Positions 1 to 9,175 are shown, counted from the first letter of the stretch. The stretch: 64,000 nucleotides of DNA from Planococcus halotolerans (GCF_003289955.1 NZ_QLZR01000003.1:62001-126000); one strand, 5' to 3'. The notes: generated by a model not told the origin, from the letters alone. Numbers and translations: made by a program.

Positions 1-180
1 TTCGGCTGCGGCTGGTTCCATTCGCTGCAGGCGTGCGCGGATGTTTTCCTGGAAGAAGGAAAACAGTTTACGCCAGACCCTGCCAACGTGGAGCAATACG
101 AAAAACTGTTTGCGGTATATACTGAAGTGTATGGCCAAACAAAAGAACTTAATGAAAAATTAGTGGCTTTCCGAAAGTGA
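1..180 (+). CDS. FGGY-family carbohydrate kinase, C-terminal end (partial)
   Basis: Only the last 59 residues are in the window; the frame is open from base 1 to TGA at 178-180. The tail (FGCGWFHSLQACADVF, then PDPANVEQYEKLF) matches the end of FGGY sugar kinases of the ribulokinase/xylulokinase/gluconokinase type, which phosphorylate a pentose, pentulose or gluconate with ATP in the cytoplasm. Substrate cannot be read from this fragment. The sugar genes that follow fit a carbohydrate-use locus. The family call is recalled from pattern, not searched. Confidence 0.6.
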   Translation, partial: FGCGWFHSLQACADVFLEEGKQFTPDPANVEQYEKLFAVYTEVYGQTKELNEKLVAFRK

Positions 181-190
181 ATCATTGAAT

Positions 191-224
191 AAGAGTCTCA
201 ACTATTCGGTTGAGGCTCTTCTTT
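191..224 (+). terminator. Rho-independent terminator after the sugar kinase
   Basis: A 12 bp stem (AAGAGTCTCAAC / GTTGAGGCTCTT, one G-U pair) with loop TATTCG is followed by CTTT. It separates the kinase from the aldo/keto reductase, although the T tract is short. Confidence 0.7.
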
Positions 225-260
225 GCAAAATTGATGGACCATCAAACAAGGGAGCGTGGA

Positions 261-1247
261 ATGATGAATTATCGGCAAATCGGCAGTACAGATCTGAAAG
301 TAAGCGAATTGAGTTTTGGAACCTGGGCAATCGGCGGTTCGTGGGGCAGCACGAAGGATGAGGAATCTCTTCGCGGACTGGACCGTGCGATGGATGCGGG
401 CGTAAACTTTTTCGATACAGCAGACGTATACGGAGACGGGCATGCGGAAGAACTTTTGGCGAAAGCGACAAAAGGCAAGCATGACGAAATCCATATCGCG
501 ACGAAATTTGCTCGCGCTGGCGATATTCATGATCCAAAGACCTATTCACTGGAAAGCGTCAGCCAATACGCGGAAAACAGCTTGAAACGGCTGGGCCGTG
601 AACAGATCGATCTGTTCCAGATCCATTGTCCGCCGATTGAAATTCTGCGTGATGGCCAGGTGTTTGAAGTGCTTGACCGTTTGAAGGAACAAGGCAAAAT
701 CCGCTATTACGGCGTCAGCGTCGAAACGGTGGAAGAAGGGCTCTTGTGCATGGAAAACCCGAACGTCAGCAGCTTGCAGGTGATTTTTAATTTATTCCGC
801 CAGAAACCGGCAACGGAACTTTTCCCGGCAGCAGCTGAAAGGAATGTCGGCATCTTGGCGCGCGTGCCGTTGGCAAGTGGTTTATTGACTGGGAAATTCA
901 AGAAAAACGCCGAATTCGAAGAAGACGACCACCGCAACTTCAACCGCGACGGCCAGGCGTTCAACGTAGGCGAAACGTTTGCGGGACTGGAATTCAATAA
1001 AGGCGTGGAATTGGCCGATAAATTATCGTGGATTGCAGAAGGCAGAGGCAATATGACTCAGGCATCCCTCAAGTGGATCCTGGAGCACGAAGCGGTTTCG
1101 TCCGTAATACCGGGCTTTAAGACAGTGGCGCAAGTCGAAGACAATCTGCAGGCATTGAACGCGTCAGCTTACAGCGCTGAAGAAATGAAGAAAATCGAAC
1201 AGTTCTATAAAGAAGAAGTGGCGGCTAATATTAGAGGACCATACTAA
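261..1247 (+). CDS. Aldo/keto reductase
   Basis: This is a soluble NAD(P)H-dependent oxidoreductase of the AKR (beta/alpha)8 barrel family, close to the sugar-locus types IolS/YqkF. The whole catalytic tetrad is visible: D52 and Y57 in FFDTADVYG, K82 in HIATKF and H122 in FQIHCPP. The length of 328 residues is typical. The frame is open further upstream from a TTG inside the preceding terminator, but the AAGGGAG site at 248-254 supports ATG 261 (or ATG 264, equally possible). Its neighbours are a sugar kinase and a sugar-type dehydrogenase, so a role in sugar or polyol conversion is likely. The exact substrate is unknown. Confidence 0.88.
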   Translation: MMNYRQIGSTDLKVSELSFGTWAIGGSWGSTKDEESLRGLDRAMDAGVNFFDTADVYGDGHAEELLAKATKGKHDEIHIATKFARAGDIHDPKTYSLESVSQYAENSLKRLGREQIDLFQIHCPPIEILRDGQVFEVLDRLKEQGKIRYYGVSVETVEEGLLCMENPNVSSLQVIFNLFRQKPATELFPAAAERNVGILARVPLASGLLTGKFKKNAEFEEDDHRNFNRDGQAFNVGETFAGLEFNKGVELADKLSWIAEGRGNMTQASLKWILEHEAVSSVIPGFKTVAQVEDNLQALNASAYSAEEMKKIEQFYKEEVAANIRGPY

Positions 1248-1294
1248 GTATTCACTAATAGACGTTAAGGCAATACATATTCGGAGGGATGAAA

Positions 1295-2392
1295 ATGGCA
1301 GGGTTGAATTTAGTCAATATCAAGAAAGTCTATGACAAAGGCGTTGTTTCCGTTCAGGACTTTAACCTGGAAATCAGGGACAAGGAATTTCTCGTATTGG
1401 TCGGACCGTCTGGCTGCGGTAAATCGACGACGCTTCGGATGATCGCCGGGCTGGAAGACATCACGGAAGGCGATCTGTTCATCGGCGAAAAGCGTGTCAA
1501 TGACGTATCGCCGAAAGACCGCGACATCGCGATGGTGTTTCAGAACTACGCGCTTTACCCGCATATGAACGTCTATGACAATATGGCGTTCAGTTTGAAA
1601 TTGAACAAAATGAAGAAAAATGATATCAAAGACCGCGTCGATAACGCAGCGAAGATTCTTGGCTTAGAAGAGTATCTTTACCGCAAACCGAAAGCCTTAT
1701 CCGGTGGTCAGCGCCAGCGGGTTGCACTGGGCCGCGCAATTGTGCGCGACGCAGAAGTATTCCTGATGGATGAGCCATTGTCCAACTTGGACGCGAAATT
1801 GCGTGTGCAGATGCGCACAGAAATCCAAAAATTGCACCGCCGACTGCAGACGACAACAGTTTACGTGACGCATGACCAAACGGAAGCGATGACAATGGCA
1901 ACACGCCTGGTCGTCATGAAAGACGGATTTATCCAGCAGGTCGGCTCTCCGAAAGAAGTATACGACGAACCGGATAATATGTTCGTTGGCGGCTTTATCG
2001 GTTCTCCGGCGATGAATTTCCTGCGCGGACGTCTCGAAGGCAGTCAATTTGTGATGGGCGATATCAAAGTGCTGATTCCGGAAGGGAAATTGAAGATGCT
2101 TCGCGAACAGGGTTATGACGGGAAAGAACTTGTTCTCGGCATCCGTCCGGAAGATATCCACGATGAACCCGTATTCCTGGATTATTCACCGGATACAAAA
2201 ATTCGTGCGGCGATTGAAGTTGCTGAATTGATGGGCTCGGAAATCATTCTTTATTCGGTCGTGGACAATCAGGACTTCGTGGCCCGTGTCGATTCCCGTT
2301 TCAGCGTAGAAGCCGGACAGACAATCGATATGGCGTTCGATATGAATAAAGTGCATTTCTTCGACAAGGATTCAGAACTCCGCATCAAATGA
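1295..2392 (+). CDS. msmX: ABC transporter ATP-binding protein, MsmX/UgpC type
   Basis: This is the ATPase subunit that energises carbohydrate ABC importers at the inner face of the membrane. Walker A GPSGCGKS is at residues 37-44, the Q-loop at Q83, signature LSGGQ at 135-139, Walker B ending in D159-E160 and the H-loop at H193. A C-terminal TOBE-type region follows (365 residues, usual size). ATG 1289 abuts the GGAGGG site, so ATG 1295, six bases away, is chosen. No permease or binding protein is adjacent, which is typical of MsmX-like ATPases that serve several sugar importers in Bacillales. A strong terminator follows. Confidence 0.9.
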   Translation: MAGLNLVNIKKVYDKGVVSVQDFNLEIRDKEFLVLVGPSGCGKSTTLRMIAGLEDITEGDLFIGEKRVNDVSPKDRDIAMVFQNYALYPHMNVYDNMAFSLKLNKMKKNDIKDRVDNAAKILGLEEYLYRKPKALSGGQRQRVALGRAIVRDAEVFLMDEPLSNLDAKLRVQMRTEIQKLHRRLQTTTVYVTHDQTEAMTMATRLVVMKDGFIQQVGSPKEVYDEPDNMFVGGFIGSPAMNFLRGRLEGSQFVMGDIKVLIPEGKLKMLREQGYDGKELVLGIRPEDIHDEPVFLDYSPDTKIRAAIEVAELMGSEIILYSVVDNQDFVARVDSRFSVEAGQTIDMAFDMNKVHFFDKDSELRIK

Positions 2393-2429
2393 TTTACCTG
2401 TGAGCGGTTCGCTGACATGATATAGGGAA

Positions 2430-2466
2430 GCCGCTGAAGGATCAACATCCTTTGGCGGCATTTTTT
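2430..2466 (+). terminator. Rho-independent terminator after the ABC ATPase
   Basis: A 13 bp stem (GCCGCTGAAGGAT / ATCCTTTGGCGGC, two wobble or mismatched positions) with loop CAAC is followed by ATTTTTT. Confidence 0.88.
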
Positions 2467-2488
2467 ATTCGAAGAAAGGGTGATGGAG

Positions 2489-3502
2489 ATGAAGAGGATC
2501 CAGTGGGGCGTTTTAAGTACGGCGAAAATCGGGTTGACGCAAGTGATTCCGGCGATTGGCCGCGCGGAAAATGCGGAGCTTACAGCTATTGCGAGCCGGG
2601 GCGATAAGGTCCATGCAATTGCAGAAGAGCATGGAATTTCAAAAGCTTATGAAAGCTACGAAGCGTTATTGGCAGACAGCGATATCGATGCAGTGTATAT
2701 TCCGCTGCCGAATCATCTGCATAAAGAGTGGACGTTGAAAGCGGCGGCAGCTGGCAAACATGTGCTGTGTGAAAAACCGGCGGCGCTGACCGCAGAAGAG
2801 GCGGAAGAAATGGTGGCGTTCTGCCAAGGGCAAAATGTGAAATTTGCGGAAGCGTTCATGTACCAGCTGCATCCACAGCACGGACGCGTAAAGGAAATCA
2901 TGGCTTCAGGTGAAATCGGCGAAATCCGTCTGATCAAATCGAGCCATTCCTTTTATATGGCCGACCGGGACACGAACATCCGCATGAATAAAAAGATGGG
3001 CGGCGGCAGCCTCTTTGACCTCGGCTGCTATTCGGTTCAGGCATTCCGCCATTTGACGGGTGCTGAACCTTTGGAAGTGCAGGCATTCGCTGAAATGGAT
3101 AAGGCGGGCGGCGTCGATATGACGACTCACGGCTGGCTGCGATTCGAGAGCGGCATACGCGCTTTATTCGACTGCAGTTTCGATATGGTCCCGCGCAACG
3201 AATACGAAGTGATCGGCACGAAAGGTTCCATTAGAGTGCCATACGCGTTCCGACCGGATATTGTCGGCGGTGTGGGAACGATAATCGTCAAAGCGGCGGA
3301 TGAGCAGCGGACAGAAGAAGTGGACGGCGACAGTTACAGGCTCGAAGTGGAGAATTTTTCATCCGCGATTCTAGAGGACCGGGAACCGTGGATCAGCGGC
3401 GATTCGACGATCCGCAATATGCGTGTGCTGGATGCTTGCTACGAATCGATTGCTACGGGGCAGTCCATTCAACTAACCACGGAAGGCAGTGATGGCAGAT
3501 GA
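2489..3502 (+). CDS. Gfo/Idh/MocA-family oxidoreductase
   Basis: This is an NAD(P)-dependent sugar or polyol dehydrogenase. It has an N-terminal Rossmann fold (WGVLSTAKIG start), the family motif CEKPAALT around residue 95, and a C-terminal alpha/beta domain with the GGGSLFDLGCY stretch that lines the active site. About 337 residues, normal for the family. GTG 2480 and ATG 2483 are also in frame; ATG 2489 gives the best spacing from AAAGGGTGAT and the usual family N-terminus. It overlaps the epimerase gene by 4 bases (ATGA), so the two are translationally coupled and probably act on the same sugar. Specific substrate unknown. Confidence 0.88.
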   Translation: MKRIQWGVLSTAKIGLTQVIPAIGRAENAELTAIASRGDKVHAIAEEHGISKAYESYEALLADSDIDAVYIPLPNHLHKEWTLKAAAAGKHVLCEKPAALTAEEAEEMVAFCQGQNVKFAEAFMYQLHPQHGRVKEIMASGEIGEIRLIKSSHSFYMADRDTNIRMNKKMGGGSLFDLGCYSVQAFRHLTGAEPLEVQAFAEMDKAGGVDMTTHGWLRFESGIRALFDCSFDMVPRNEYEVIGTKGSIRVPYAFRPDIVGGVGTIIVKAADEQRTEEVDGDSYRLEVENFSSAILEDREPWISGDSTIRNMRVLDACYESIATGQSIQLTTEGSDGR

Positions 3503-4557
3503 CAGCGGAACAACAAGCGTTCGGGAAATCAGACGGACAACCGGTCACACTCTACACAATAAAAAATGAACAGGGCTTCCAGGTTTCCTGCATCAATTAC
3601 GGCTGCATCATTACAGAAATTCTGGCACCTGATCAATCAGGAAAAATGGAAAACGTCGTACTGGGATTCGATTCACTCGAAGAATACGAGCGCGACGTAC
3701 ATTATCTGGGAGCAGTGGCGGGCCGTTTTGCCGGCCGCATCAAAGACGGCGCAGCTGAACTGGCGGGAACCAGCTATCGGCTTGGGCGGAACGCAAACGG
3801 CCATCACCTGCACGGCGGCGCTGGCGGCTTCCATTCGGTCGTTTGGAATGCTGCGCCTTTTGAAGAAACGGACGGCGCAGGAGTGGATTTTACATACAAG
3901 AGCCCGGATGGTGAAGAAGGCTATCCGGGGAATCTGGAGATGACCGTGCGTTATTTTGTTAAACACGACCGCAACGAACTCATCATTTCCTATAACGGAA
4001 CTTCGGACCAGCCAACTCTTCTGAATCCGACCAACCATGCGTATTTCAATTTGAGCGGTGATCTGAAACGCGACGTGCTGGATCATCATTTGCAGCTGCC
4101 GGGCGAAGCCTACCTTGAGCTTGACGATGAGCTGTTGCCGACTGGCAGGATTTTGCCGGTTGTGGGCACAGTGTTCGATTTGAGAGACGGCAATAAAATA
4201 CGGCGTGCCGCCGAGTCGGAAGATCCGCAGACTCGACTTGCGGGGCATGGCTATGACCATCCATTTGTGCTCGAGCAAGCGGAAGGAAGTGCGATCTTGC
4301 TGACAGATGAAGAAAGCGGGCGGACGCTTTCGGTGGCGACTACTGAACCGGCTGTTGTGCTCTATACCGGCAACGGACTCGGCGGTCCCTACAGTTTGCG
4401 CGGAACTCCGGCGCGAAATCATCTCGGCCTCTGCCTGGAAACGCAAAAGCTGCCCGATTCACTGCGACATCAGAATTTCAGTTCATCGGTGCTGCAGGCG
4501 GGACAGCGTTACCATTCCGAAACCAGCTTCAGCTTTGGTGTTCTCGATAAAGAATAG
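3499..4557 (+). CDS. galM: Aldose 1-epimerase (galactose mutarotase family)
   Basis: This enzyme interconverts the alpha and beta anomers of aldoses. Visible family features are HHLHGG near residue 100, the catalytic-His motif NPTNHAYFNLSG near 178, and the catalytic-Glu region CLETQKLPDS near 315. At 352 residues it has full length. The start ATG overlaps the TGA of the upstream dehydrogenase (ATGA). It closes the sugar operon. The anomer specificity cannot be told from sequence, so galM is used in the family sense. Confidence 0.88.
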   Translation: MTAEQQAFGKSDGQPVTLYTIKNEQGFQVSCINYGCIITEILAPDQSGKMENVVLGFDSLEEYERDVHYLGAVAGRFAGRIKDGAAELAGTSYRLGRNANGHHLHGGAGGFHSVVWNAAPFEETDGAGVDFTYKSPDGEEGYPGNLEMTVRYFVKHDRNELIISYNGTSDQPTLLNPTNHAYFNLSGDLKRDVLDHHLQLPGEAYLELDDELLPTGRILPVVGTVFDLRDGNKIRRAAESEDPQTRLAGHGYDHPFVLEQAEGSAILLTDEESGRTLSVATTEPAVVLYTGNGLGGPYSLRGTPARNHLGLCLETQKLPDSLRHQNFSSSVLQAGQRYHSETSFSFGVLDKE

Positions 4558-4566
4558 ATTAAAGGG

Positions 4567-4605
4567 AGCATGCGGGAGGCGAAGAGTCTTGCTGTATGCT
4601 TTTTG
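4567..4605 (+). terminator. Possible terminator after the epimerase
   Basis: AGCATGC pairs with GTATGCT across a partly pairing insert and is followed by TTTTTG. The stem is imperfect, so the call is tentative. The rest of 4606-4825 holds no gene that I can see and is A+T-rich. Confidence 0.4.
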
Positions 4606-4825
4606 ATTTGTAGTCGAAGTATAGTCCAGGAACTGCCGCACCTGCTCAACAAAAGAAAGTTGAATAAGAATTTATTATCTTGGAATATCAATAAAACCGC
4701 TAAAAATAGGCGATTATTTTGTCGAATCCTTATGTTAATATAAGCAAAACTTTAAAAAAGCACTAAAGTTAGGATGTAAAATTATTCAATAAAAACTGAA
4801 TAACAAGAAAATACCGTTAAAATTC

Positions 4826-4854
4826 TTTTGTTTTGCAGATGTATACGCTATAAT
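4826..4854 (+). promoter_or_regulatory. Likely promoter of the TRAP transporter operon
   Basis: A perfect TATAAT at 4849-4854 sits 29 bases before the start codon at 4883. The -35 region is poor (TTTTGT or TTGTTT), suggesting an activated or weak promoter. Confidence 0.45.
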
Positions 4855-4882
4855 TAGAAAAACTAAAAGAGGGGGCAACAAC

Positions 4883-5872
4883 ATGAAACAGAAGAAATTA
4901 AGCGTTTTCATGATGTCGGCAGCTGCTGCATTGGTATTGGCAGCTTGCGGCGGAGGAGAAGAATCATCTGATAGCGGTTCAAGCGAAGGCGGGGACTCCG
5001 AAAGCCTTGAATCGAATATCGTAACAATCGCGACAGGCGGTGCATCAGGTCCTTATAATATTATCGGGACAACCCTTGCAGATACTTACAGCGATGTATA
5101 CGGCGTCAACTCCCGCACCCAGACAACCGGTGCATCAGTTGAAAACGTCAACTTGATCAAAGAAGACAAAATTGAAATGGCGTTCACGATGAGTGACGTT
5201 GTCAGCCAGGCGGTTGAAGGAACTGAAGGCTTTGAGGAGCCGACGGATAAAATCAGCCAAATCGCTGCACTATACCCGAACTACGTTCAAATTGTAACGA
5301 CAGCGGATTCAGGCATTGAAACATTTGAAGATCTTCGCGGCAAGCGTATTGCTGTAGGCGACCAGAACTCTGGTGTTGAAGTAAATGCCCGCACACTTCT
5401 GGAAGGGCACGGCATCACATATGATGATATCGAAGTTGATTATCTTGGATATGCGGAAGCGGCAGACGGTCTGCGCGCTGGTCAAATCGATGCAGCATTC
5501 CTGACAAGCGGATTGCCGAACGCATCCCTTCTGGAATTGTCGCAATCACTTGATATCCGAATGGTATCAATCGATCCGGCAGACGTTGAAAGCATTGCAG
5601 AAGACAAATCTTATTTTGTAGCTCTTGAAATACCGGCTGACACATACGGTAACGAAGAAGCGATTCCGACAGCAGCGATTATGAACGCATTGATTGTCAA
5701 ATCGGATATGAGTGACGATGACGTCTACAAGCTGACAAAAACTTTCTTTGAAAATCTCGATACTTTGGAGAATTCCCACCAGGCAGCTTCAGACATTTCA
5801 CTTGAAGCCGCACAGGAAGGTCTTGTAGCGCCGCTTCACCCAGGAGCCGAACGTTATTACAGTGAACAATAA
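4883..5872 (+). CDS. TRAP transporter solute-binding lipoprotein, TAXI family
   Basis: This is the extracytoplasmic receptor of a tripartite ATP-independent periplasmic (TRAP) transporter of the TAXI type, which captures small organic anions for a sodium-driven permease. A lipobox LVLAAC places the lipidated Cys at residue 22, and a Gly/Ser/Glu-rich linker precedes the binding domain. The opening VTIATGGASGPYNIIGT is characteristic of TAXI proteins. At 329 residues it is the usual size. The RBS is AGAGGGGG. It is followed with an 11 base overlap by a DUF1850 gene and then by the fused permease, the usual gene order. The ligand is not predictable here; TAXI systems often carry dicarboxylates or glutamate. 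Confidence 0.93.
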   Translation: MKQKKLSVFMMSAAAALVLAACGGGEESSDSGSSEGGDSESLESNIVTIATGGASGPYNIIGTTLADTYSDVYGVNSRTQTTGASVENVNLIKEDKIEMAFTMSDVVSQAVEGTEGFEEPTDKISQIAALYPNYVQIVTTADSGIETFEDLRGKRIAVGDQNSGVEVNARTLLEGHGITYDDIEVDYLGYAEAADGLRAGQIDAAFLTSGLPNASLLELSQSLDIRMVSIDPADVESIAEDKSYFVALEIPADTYGNEEAIPTAAIMNALIVKSDMSDDDVYKLTKTFFENLDTLENSHQAASDISLEAAQEGLVAPLHPGAERYYSEQ

Positions 5873-6329
5873 GGTTTTATTGGGAGGGGCATGCTTGTTG
5901 GTGCTCCTCTTTTTCCTGCTGTTCAAGTTGCCGGTGGTCTATTTTGATTTTGGCAATGAAGAATATTTTTTGGCGGAAGATGAATTTACATTGAAATGGA
6001 TTCATTCCGTTGAAAAGGAAGAGTGGCTTGAGATGTATGAGAGAGACGGCGGAGAGCTGCTTTTGACCGAAACGGTCTTTAAGACATTCGGTGCAGGCGT
6101 GCCGTCGGACGGAGAAATCATTTCCGCGGAAGATGGATACGTGCATATGCGGATCAATCAGCATCTCCCGGAAATGAACCTGACTGTCTCTGAAAATGCA
6201 CAAACGACAATTTTAACTGAAGACAAAACAATTCCGCTGTATGAGTTGACGGAGGATTATGAGTTCGTCACCATATCCGTACAGCGGATCCATCTTTGGC
6301 AGTATATTGGAGGGAAGAAGTTATTATGA
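5862..6329 (+). CDS. DUF1850 protein of the TRAP operon
   Basis: A 155-residue protein with one N-terminal membrane segment (about residues 5-26, LVLLFFLLFKLPVV) and an outside domain containing FTLKWIHSVEKEEW, the conserved signature of DUF1850. GTG 5862 lies inside the end of the receptor gene and has only a distant AGGAG. The apparent ATG at 5891 behind GGGAGGGG is out of frame. The gene ends in an ATGA overlap with the permease. DUF1850 genes are regularly found between TAXI receptors and fused permeases, so an accessory role in transport is inferred; its biochemical function is unknown. Confidence 0.82.
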   Translation: MNNKVLLGGACLLVLLFFLLFKLPVVYFDFGNEEYFLAEDEFTLKWIHSVEKEEWLEMYERDGGELLLTETVFKTFGAGVPSDGEIISAEDGYVHMRINQHLPEMNLTVSENAQTTILTEDKTIPLYELTEDYEFVTISVQRIHLWQYIGGKKLL

Positions 6330-8356
6330 ATAAAGACAACCGGGACCTGAATATAGAAAGCGTCTCTGCACATGACGAGGATAAAGACCTGAATCAGGAA
6401 ATTCTCGAAAAGTATGACGTGGACGCGAAAGTCCGGAAATTCAAAAATCGCAAGCTTGTGCTTTTGGTTGCAGCAATTGCCATTGCCTACTCACTATTCC
6501 ATTTATATGTAACATTTAATCCGCTTCCTGCCCTCCAGGCGAGATCGATTCACGTGGCTGTCGGTATGGCCCTGATTTTCCTGGTCTATCCGACGTTCAA
6601 AAAACAGGACCGCACGAAAATTCCGATTTACGACTGGATCCTATTCGTCCTCAGTTTGTCGACGGCAGGCTATATCATTTATGAATACAACGATATCGTC
6701 ACAACACGCGGCGGCATTCCGAATAACATGGATATCGTCATGGCCGTGCTCACTGTTCTGCTCGTGCTTGAAGGAGCAAGACGTATTACAGGATGGATCC
6801 TGCCGATTCTGGCATTGATTTTCCTGGCCTATCCGTTCTTCAGCCATTATTTATGGATGCCGGATATGCTTATGACCCGTCCGTTTGACCTGGGTGATAT
6901 TTTTGGACAATTGTATTTGAAAACAGAAGGCCTTTATTCGACGGCAATTTCTGCTTCCCTGCAATTCATCTTCCTATTCATCTTGTTCGGCGCTTTCCTG
7001 GCGAAATCAGGAATGGGCCAATTATTCAACGATTTAGCGATGGCCCTTGCCGGAAGCAAGCAGGGCGGACCTGCCAAAGTAGCGGTCATTTCCAGCGGAT
7101 TCATGGGAAGCATCAACGGTTCGGCCATCGCAAACGTGGTCGGAACCGGTGCATTCACGATTCCATTGATGAAAAAAATCGGCTACAATAAAAACTTTGC
7201 CGGCGCAGTGGAAGCCAGTGCCTCTGTAGGTGGACAGATTTTGCCGCCGATCATGGGGGCTTCCGCGTTCATCATGGCTGAAACAACGGGCATCGCTTAC
7301 GGTACGATTGCGCTTGCCGCATTGATCCCGGCCGTACTTTATTTCCTCGGCGTTATCATGCAGGTGCATTTCCGTGCCGGTAAACGTGATTTAAAAGGAA
7401 TTCCAAAAGCGGACCTTCCAGCGACGAAGGAAGTCCTGAAAGAAAAAGGACATCTACTATTGCCGATTGTCGGCTTAGTTTTCATGCTTTATACAGGATT
7501 GCCTATTGCACAATCCGCATTCTATACAATTGTTTTGACTGTACTTGTTGCGGCAATCCGCAAATCGACACGCATGGGCTTCAAAGATATTTTGGAAGCA
7601 CTTGAAAATGGTGCCCGCCAGTCCTTATCCGTTATGATTGCCTGTGCGGTCGTCGGTATCATTATCGGTGTTGTCAGCCTGACAAGCTTTGGTACGGTCA
7701 TGACTTCAGCGATCACGGCATTCGGGGCAGGTTCACTGTTCTGGACATTATTCCTGACAATGCTTGCGTCAATCGTACTTGGCATGGGCTTGCCATCAAT
7801 CCCAGCTTATATCATTACGGCGACAATGACTGCACCGGCACTTGCTGAATTCGGCATTCCGGTATTGGTCGCGCATCTATTCGTATTCTACTTCGGTATC
7901 TTTGCCAATATCACCCCACCGGTTGCGCTTGCGGCGTTTGCGGGAGCGGGTGTGTCGGGAGGAGATCCGATGCGGACCGGTTTCAACGCATTGAAACTGT
8001 CGATTGCCGGATTCATCATTCCGTATCTCTTTGTCTATAATCCGGCGATGCTGCTGATTGAGACAGAGGGAATCGCCGTCAACGCCAGGGAATTTGCATT
8101 CCCGCCTGCTATTGAAGTTATCCTGATCACCATCACCGCCGTTATCGGCATCATCGGTTTGAGTGCGGCAGTGGAGGGCTACTTCAAAACACGTTTGAAT
8201 ATCGTCACTTCGATTCTGCTTGGTGCCGGTGCATTATTGCTGATTGTTCCAGAGACTTTTACAGACGTGATTGGCCTTGTGGTCGTGCTTGGCATCTTTG
8301 CCCTCAATTACCTTAAGGATAAAAGAGAGCATAAAGCAGCGGTTTCATCAGGCTGA
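6326..8356 (+). CDS. TRAP transporter fused permease (small plus large membrane subunits)
   Basis: A 676-residue polytopic membrane protein in which the 4-helix small subunit (about residues 45-190) is fused to the large DctM-like subunit. The large part carries the glycine-rich family stretches GSINGSAIANVVGTG, ASASVGGQILPPIMG and GMGLPSIPAYI and the later NITPPVALAAFAGAG. These resemble the sodium and substrate sites of DctM proteins. The frame is open upstream from 6296, but GGAGGG at 6309-6314 and the ATGA overlap point to ATG 6326. Together with the receptor and DUF1850 it forms a complete TRAP-TAXI importer. Confidence 0.93.
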   Translation: MNKDNRDLNIESVSAHDEDKDLNQEILEKYDVDAKVRKFKNRKLVLLVAAIAIAYSLFHLYVTFNPLPALQARSIHVAVGMALIFLVYPTFKKQDRTKIPIYDWILFVLSLSTAGYIIYEYNDIVTTRGGIPNNMDIVMAVLTVLLVLEGARRITGWILPILALIFLAYPFFSHYLWMPDMLMTRPFDLGDIFGQLYLKTEGLYSTAISASLQFIFLFILFGAFLAKSGMGQLFNDLAMALAGSKQGGPAKVAVISSGFMGSINGSAIANVVGTGAFTIPLMKKIGYNKNFAGAVEASASVGGQILPPIMGASAFIMAETTGIAYGTIALAALIPAVLYFLGVIMQVHFRAGKRDLKGIPKADLPATKEVLKEKGHLLLPIVGLVFMLYTGLPIAQSAFYTIVLTVLVAAIRKSTRMGFKDILEALENGARQSLSVMIACAVVGIIIGVVSLTSFGTVMTSAITAFGAGSLFWTLFLTMLASIVLGMGLPSIPAYIITATMTAPALAEFGIPVLVAHLFVFYFGIFANITPPVALAAFAGAGVSGGDPMRTGFNALKLSIAGFIIPYLFVYNPAMLLIETEGIAVNAREFAFPPAIEVILITITAVIGIIGLSAAVEGYFKTRLNIVTSILLGAGALLLIVPETFTDVIGLVVVLGIFALNYLKDKREHKAAVSSG

Positions 8357-8368
8357 GTAAATTCATAG

Positions 8369-8412
8369 AAAAAGGAGTTGTCCCAAAAGTAATTTTGGGC
8401 AACTCCTTTTGC
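8369..8412 (+). terminator. Terminator of the TRAP operon
   Basis: A near-perfect stem (AAAAGGAGTTGTCCCAAAA against TTTTGGGCAACTCCTTTT) with a tiny loop. It is symmetrical and could act in both directions. Confidence 0.85.
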
Positions 8413-8445
8413 GACGAAGCTAGCGCAGCGATGCAGGAGCAATAG
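8411..8445 (+). repeat. Copy of a dispersed GCGACGAAGC-type intergenic repeat
   Basis: The sequence GCGACGAAGC followed by TAGCGCAGCGATGCA recurs, reverse-complemented and twice in tandem, at 32076-32136. The copy here looks like a fusion of the two tandem halves found there. It lies between two long terminator hairpins and codes for nothing. Confidence 0.6.
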
Positions 8446-8470
8446 TATTTCCCGACGCTTTATTAGAGAC

Positions 8471-8519
8471 AAGGGGCTGTCCAATAAGTCGATTGATGAC
8501 TTATTGGACAGCCCCTTTC
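8471..8519. terminator. Second long terminator hairpin in the TRAP-ydhK interval
   Basis: A perfect 20 bp stem (AAGGGGCTGTCCAATAAGTC and its complement) with a 7-base loop. It is flanked by TTT on one side and AAG on the other, so it can serve the leftward YdhK gene and the rightward TRAP operon. Confidence 0.75.
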
Positions 8520-8522
8520 ATT

Positions 8523-8536
8523 ATTTCCCGGGAAAT
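8523..8536. repeat. 14 bp palindrome ATTTCCCGGGAAAT
   Basis: A perfect palindrome that is repeated exactly at 26443-26456 in another intergenic space. Function unknown. Confidence 0.4.
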
Positions 8537-8587
8537 TATTTAGCAGTCTGTCCGCCGTCGATCAAGTGTTCAGCAGGGGGAAAGGTA

Positions 8588-9175
8588 TTATGGAGCTGAC
8601 AATTCCTCTTCAGTCACCCATTTATGATTGGTTATTTTTTCACCATCTGCGCTTTCATAATCCACCATATAGACTATGGTGTCTTCTGCTGAAACGATTT
8701 CAGCTTCCGCATCCTGCATCCCTGACATATGGTCAGTGTTGAGGGTCACAGTGTCACCAGGCTCGAGGGGAGCACTGCCTGGATCTTTCAATTCTTCATG
8801 AATCACCCATTTGTGGTTCTCGATCACGTCACCGCCATCAGTCGGTGTGTATGTCACTGCATAAACGGTGGTATCATAAGCACCGGAAATCGTCGCTTCG
8901 GCACCTTCCATGCCATCCATATGGTCAGCGTTGACTATGACGTTACTGCCAGGCTCGTAGGTCGGGGATTCAGCTTCCATCAAACCAGCCGGAATTTCGC
9001 CGGAACCGGAATGATCCATTCCTTCATGATCACCGTGCTGTTCGGGGCTTTCACTGGTTTCCACCGGCTTATCCTGTGTCTCAGGGTCGACAGTTACATC
9101 GGTATTGCCGCAGGCTGCCAGTCCAAACGCCAAAGCCAGCGAAGCGGCGGAAGCAAATAATTTATGGTACGCCAT
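8588..9175 (-). CDS. YdhK-family lipoprotein with two DUF1541 repeats
   Basis: A 195-residue lipoprotein with lipobox GLAAC and a His/Asp/Glu-rich linker (HGDHEGMDHSG). Two DUF1541 repeats follow, each containing ADHMDGMEGAEA or TDHMSGMQDAEA and ending in NHKWV. Such proteins are anchored outside the membrane and are often near copper genes; the His-Met-rich motifs suggest metal binding. The frame extends far upstream, but AAAGAGGG just before ATG 9175 fixes the start. It diverges from the BNR lipoprotein gene at 9339, with which it shares a 163 bp promoter region. Confidence 0.85.
   Translation of the reverse strand: MAYHKLFASAASLALAFGLAACGNTDVTVDPETQDKPVETSESPEQHGDHEGMDHSGSGEIPAGLMEAESPTYEPGSNVIVNADHMDGMEGAEATISGAYDTTVYAVTYTPTDGGDVIENHKWVIHEELKDPGSAPLEPGDTVTLNTDHMSGMQDAEAEIVSAEDTIVYMVDYESADGEKITNHKWVTEEELSAP

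Noticed and set aside
8369..8519. Insertion-sequence ends around the two long hairpins
   Set aside because: There is no transposase frame, no target duplication was found, and both hairpins are well placed as terminators.
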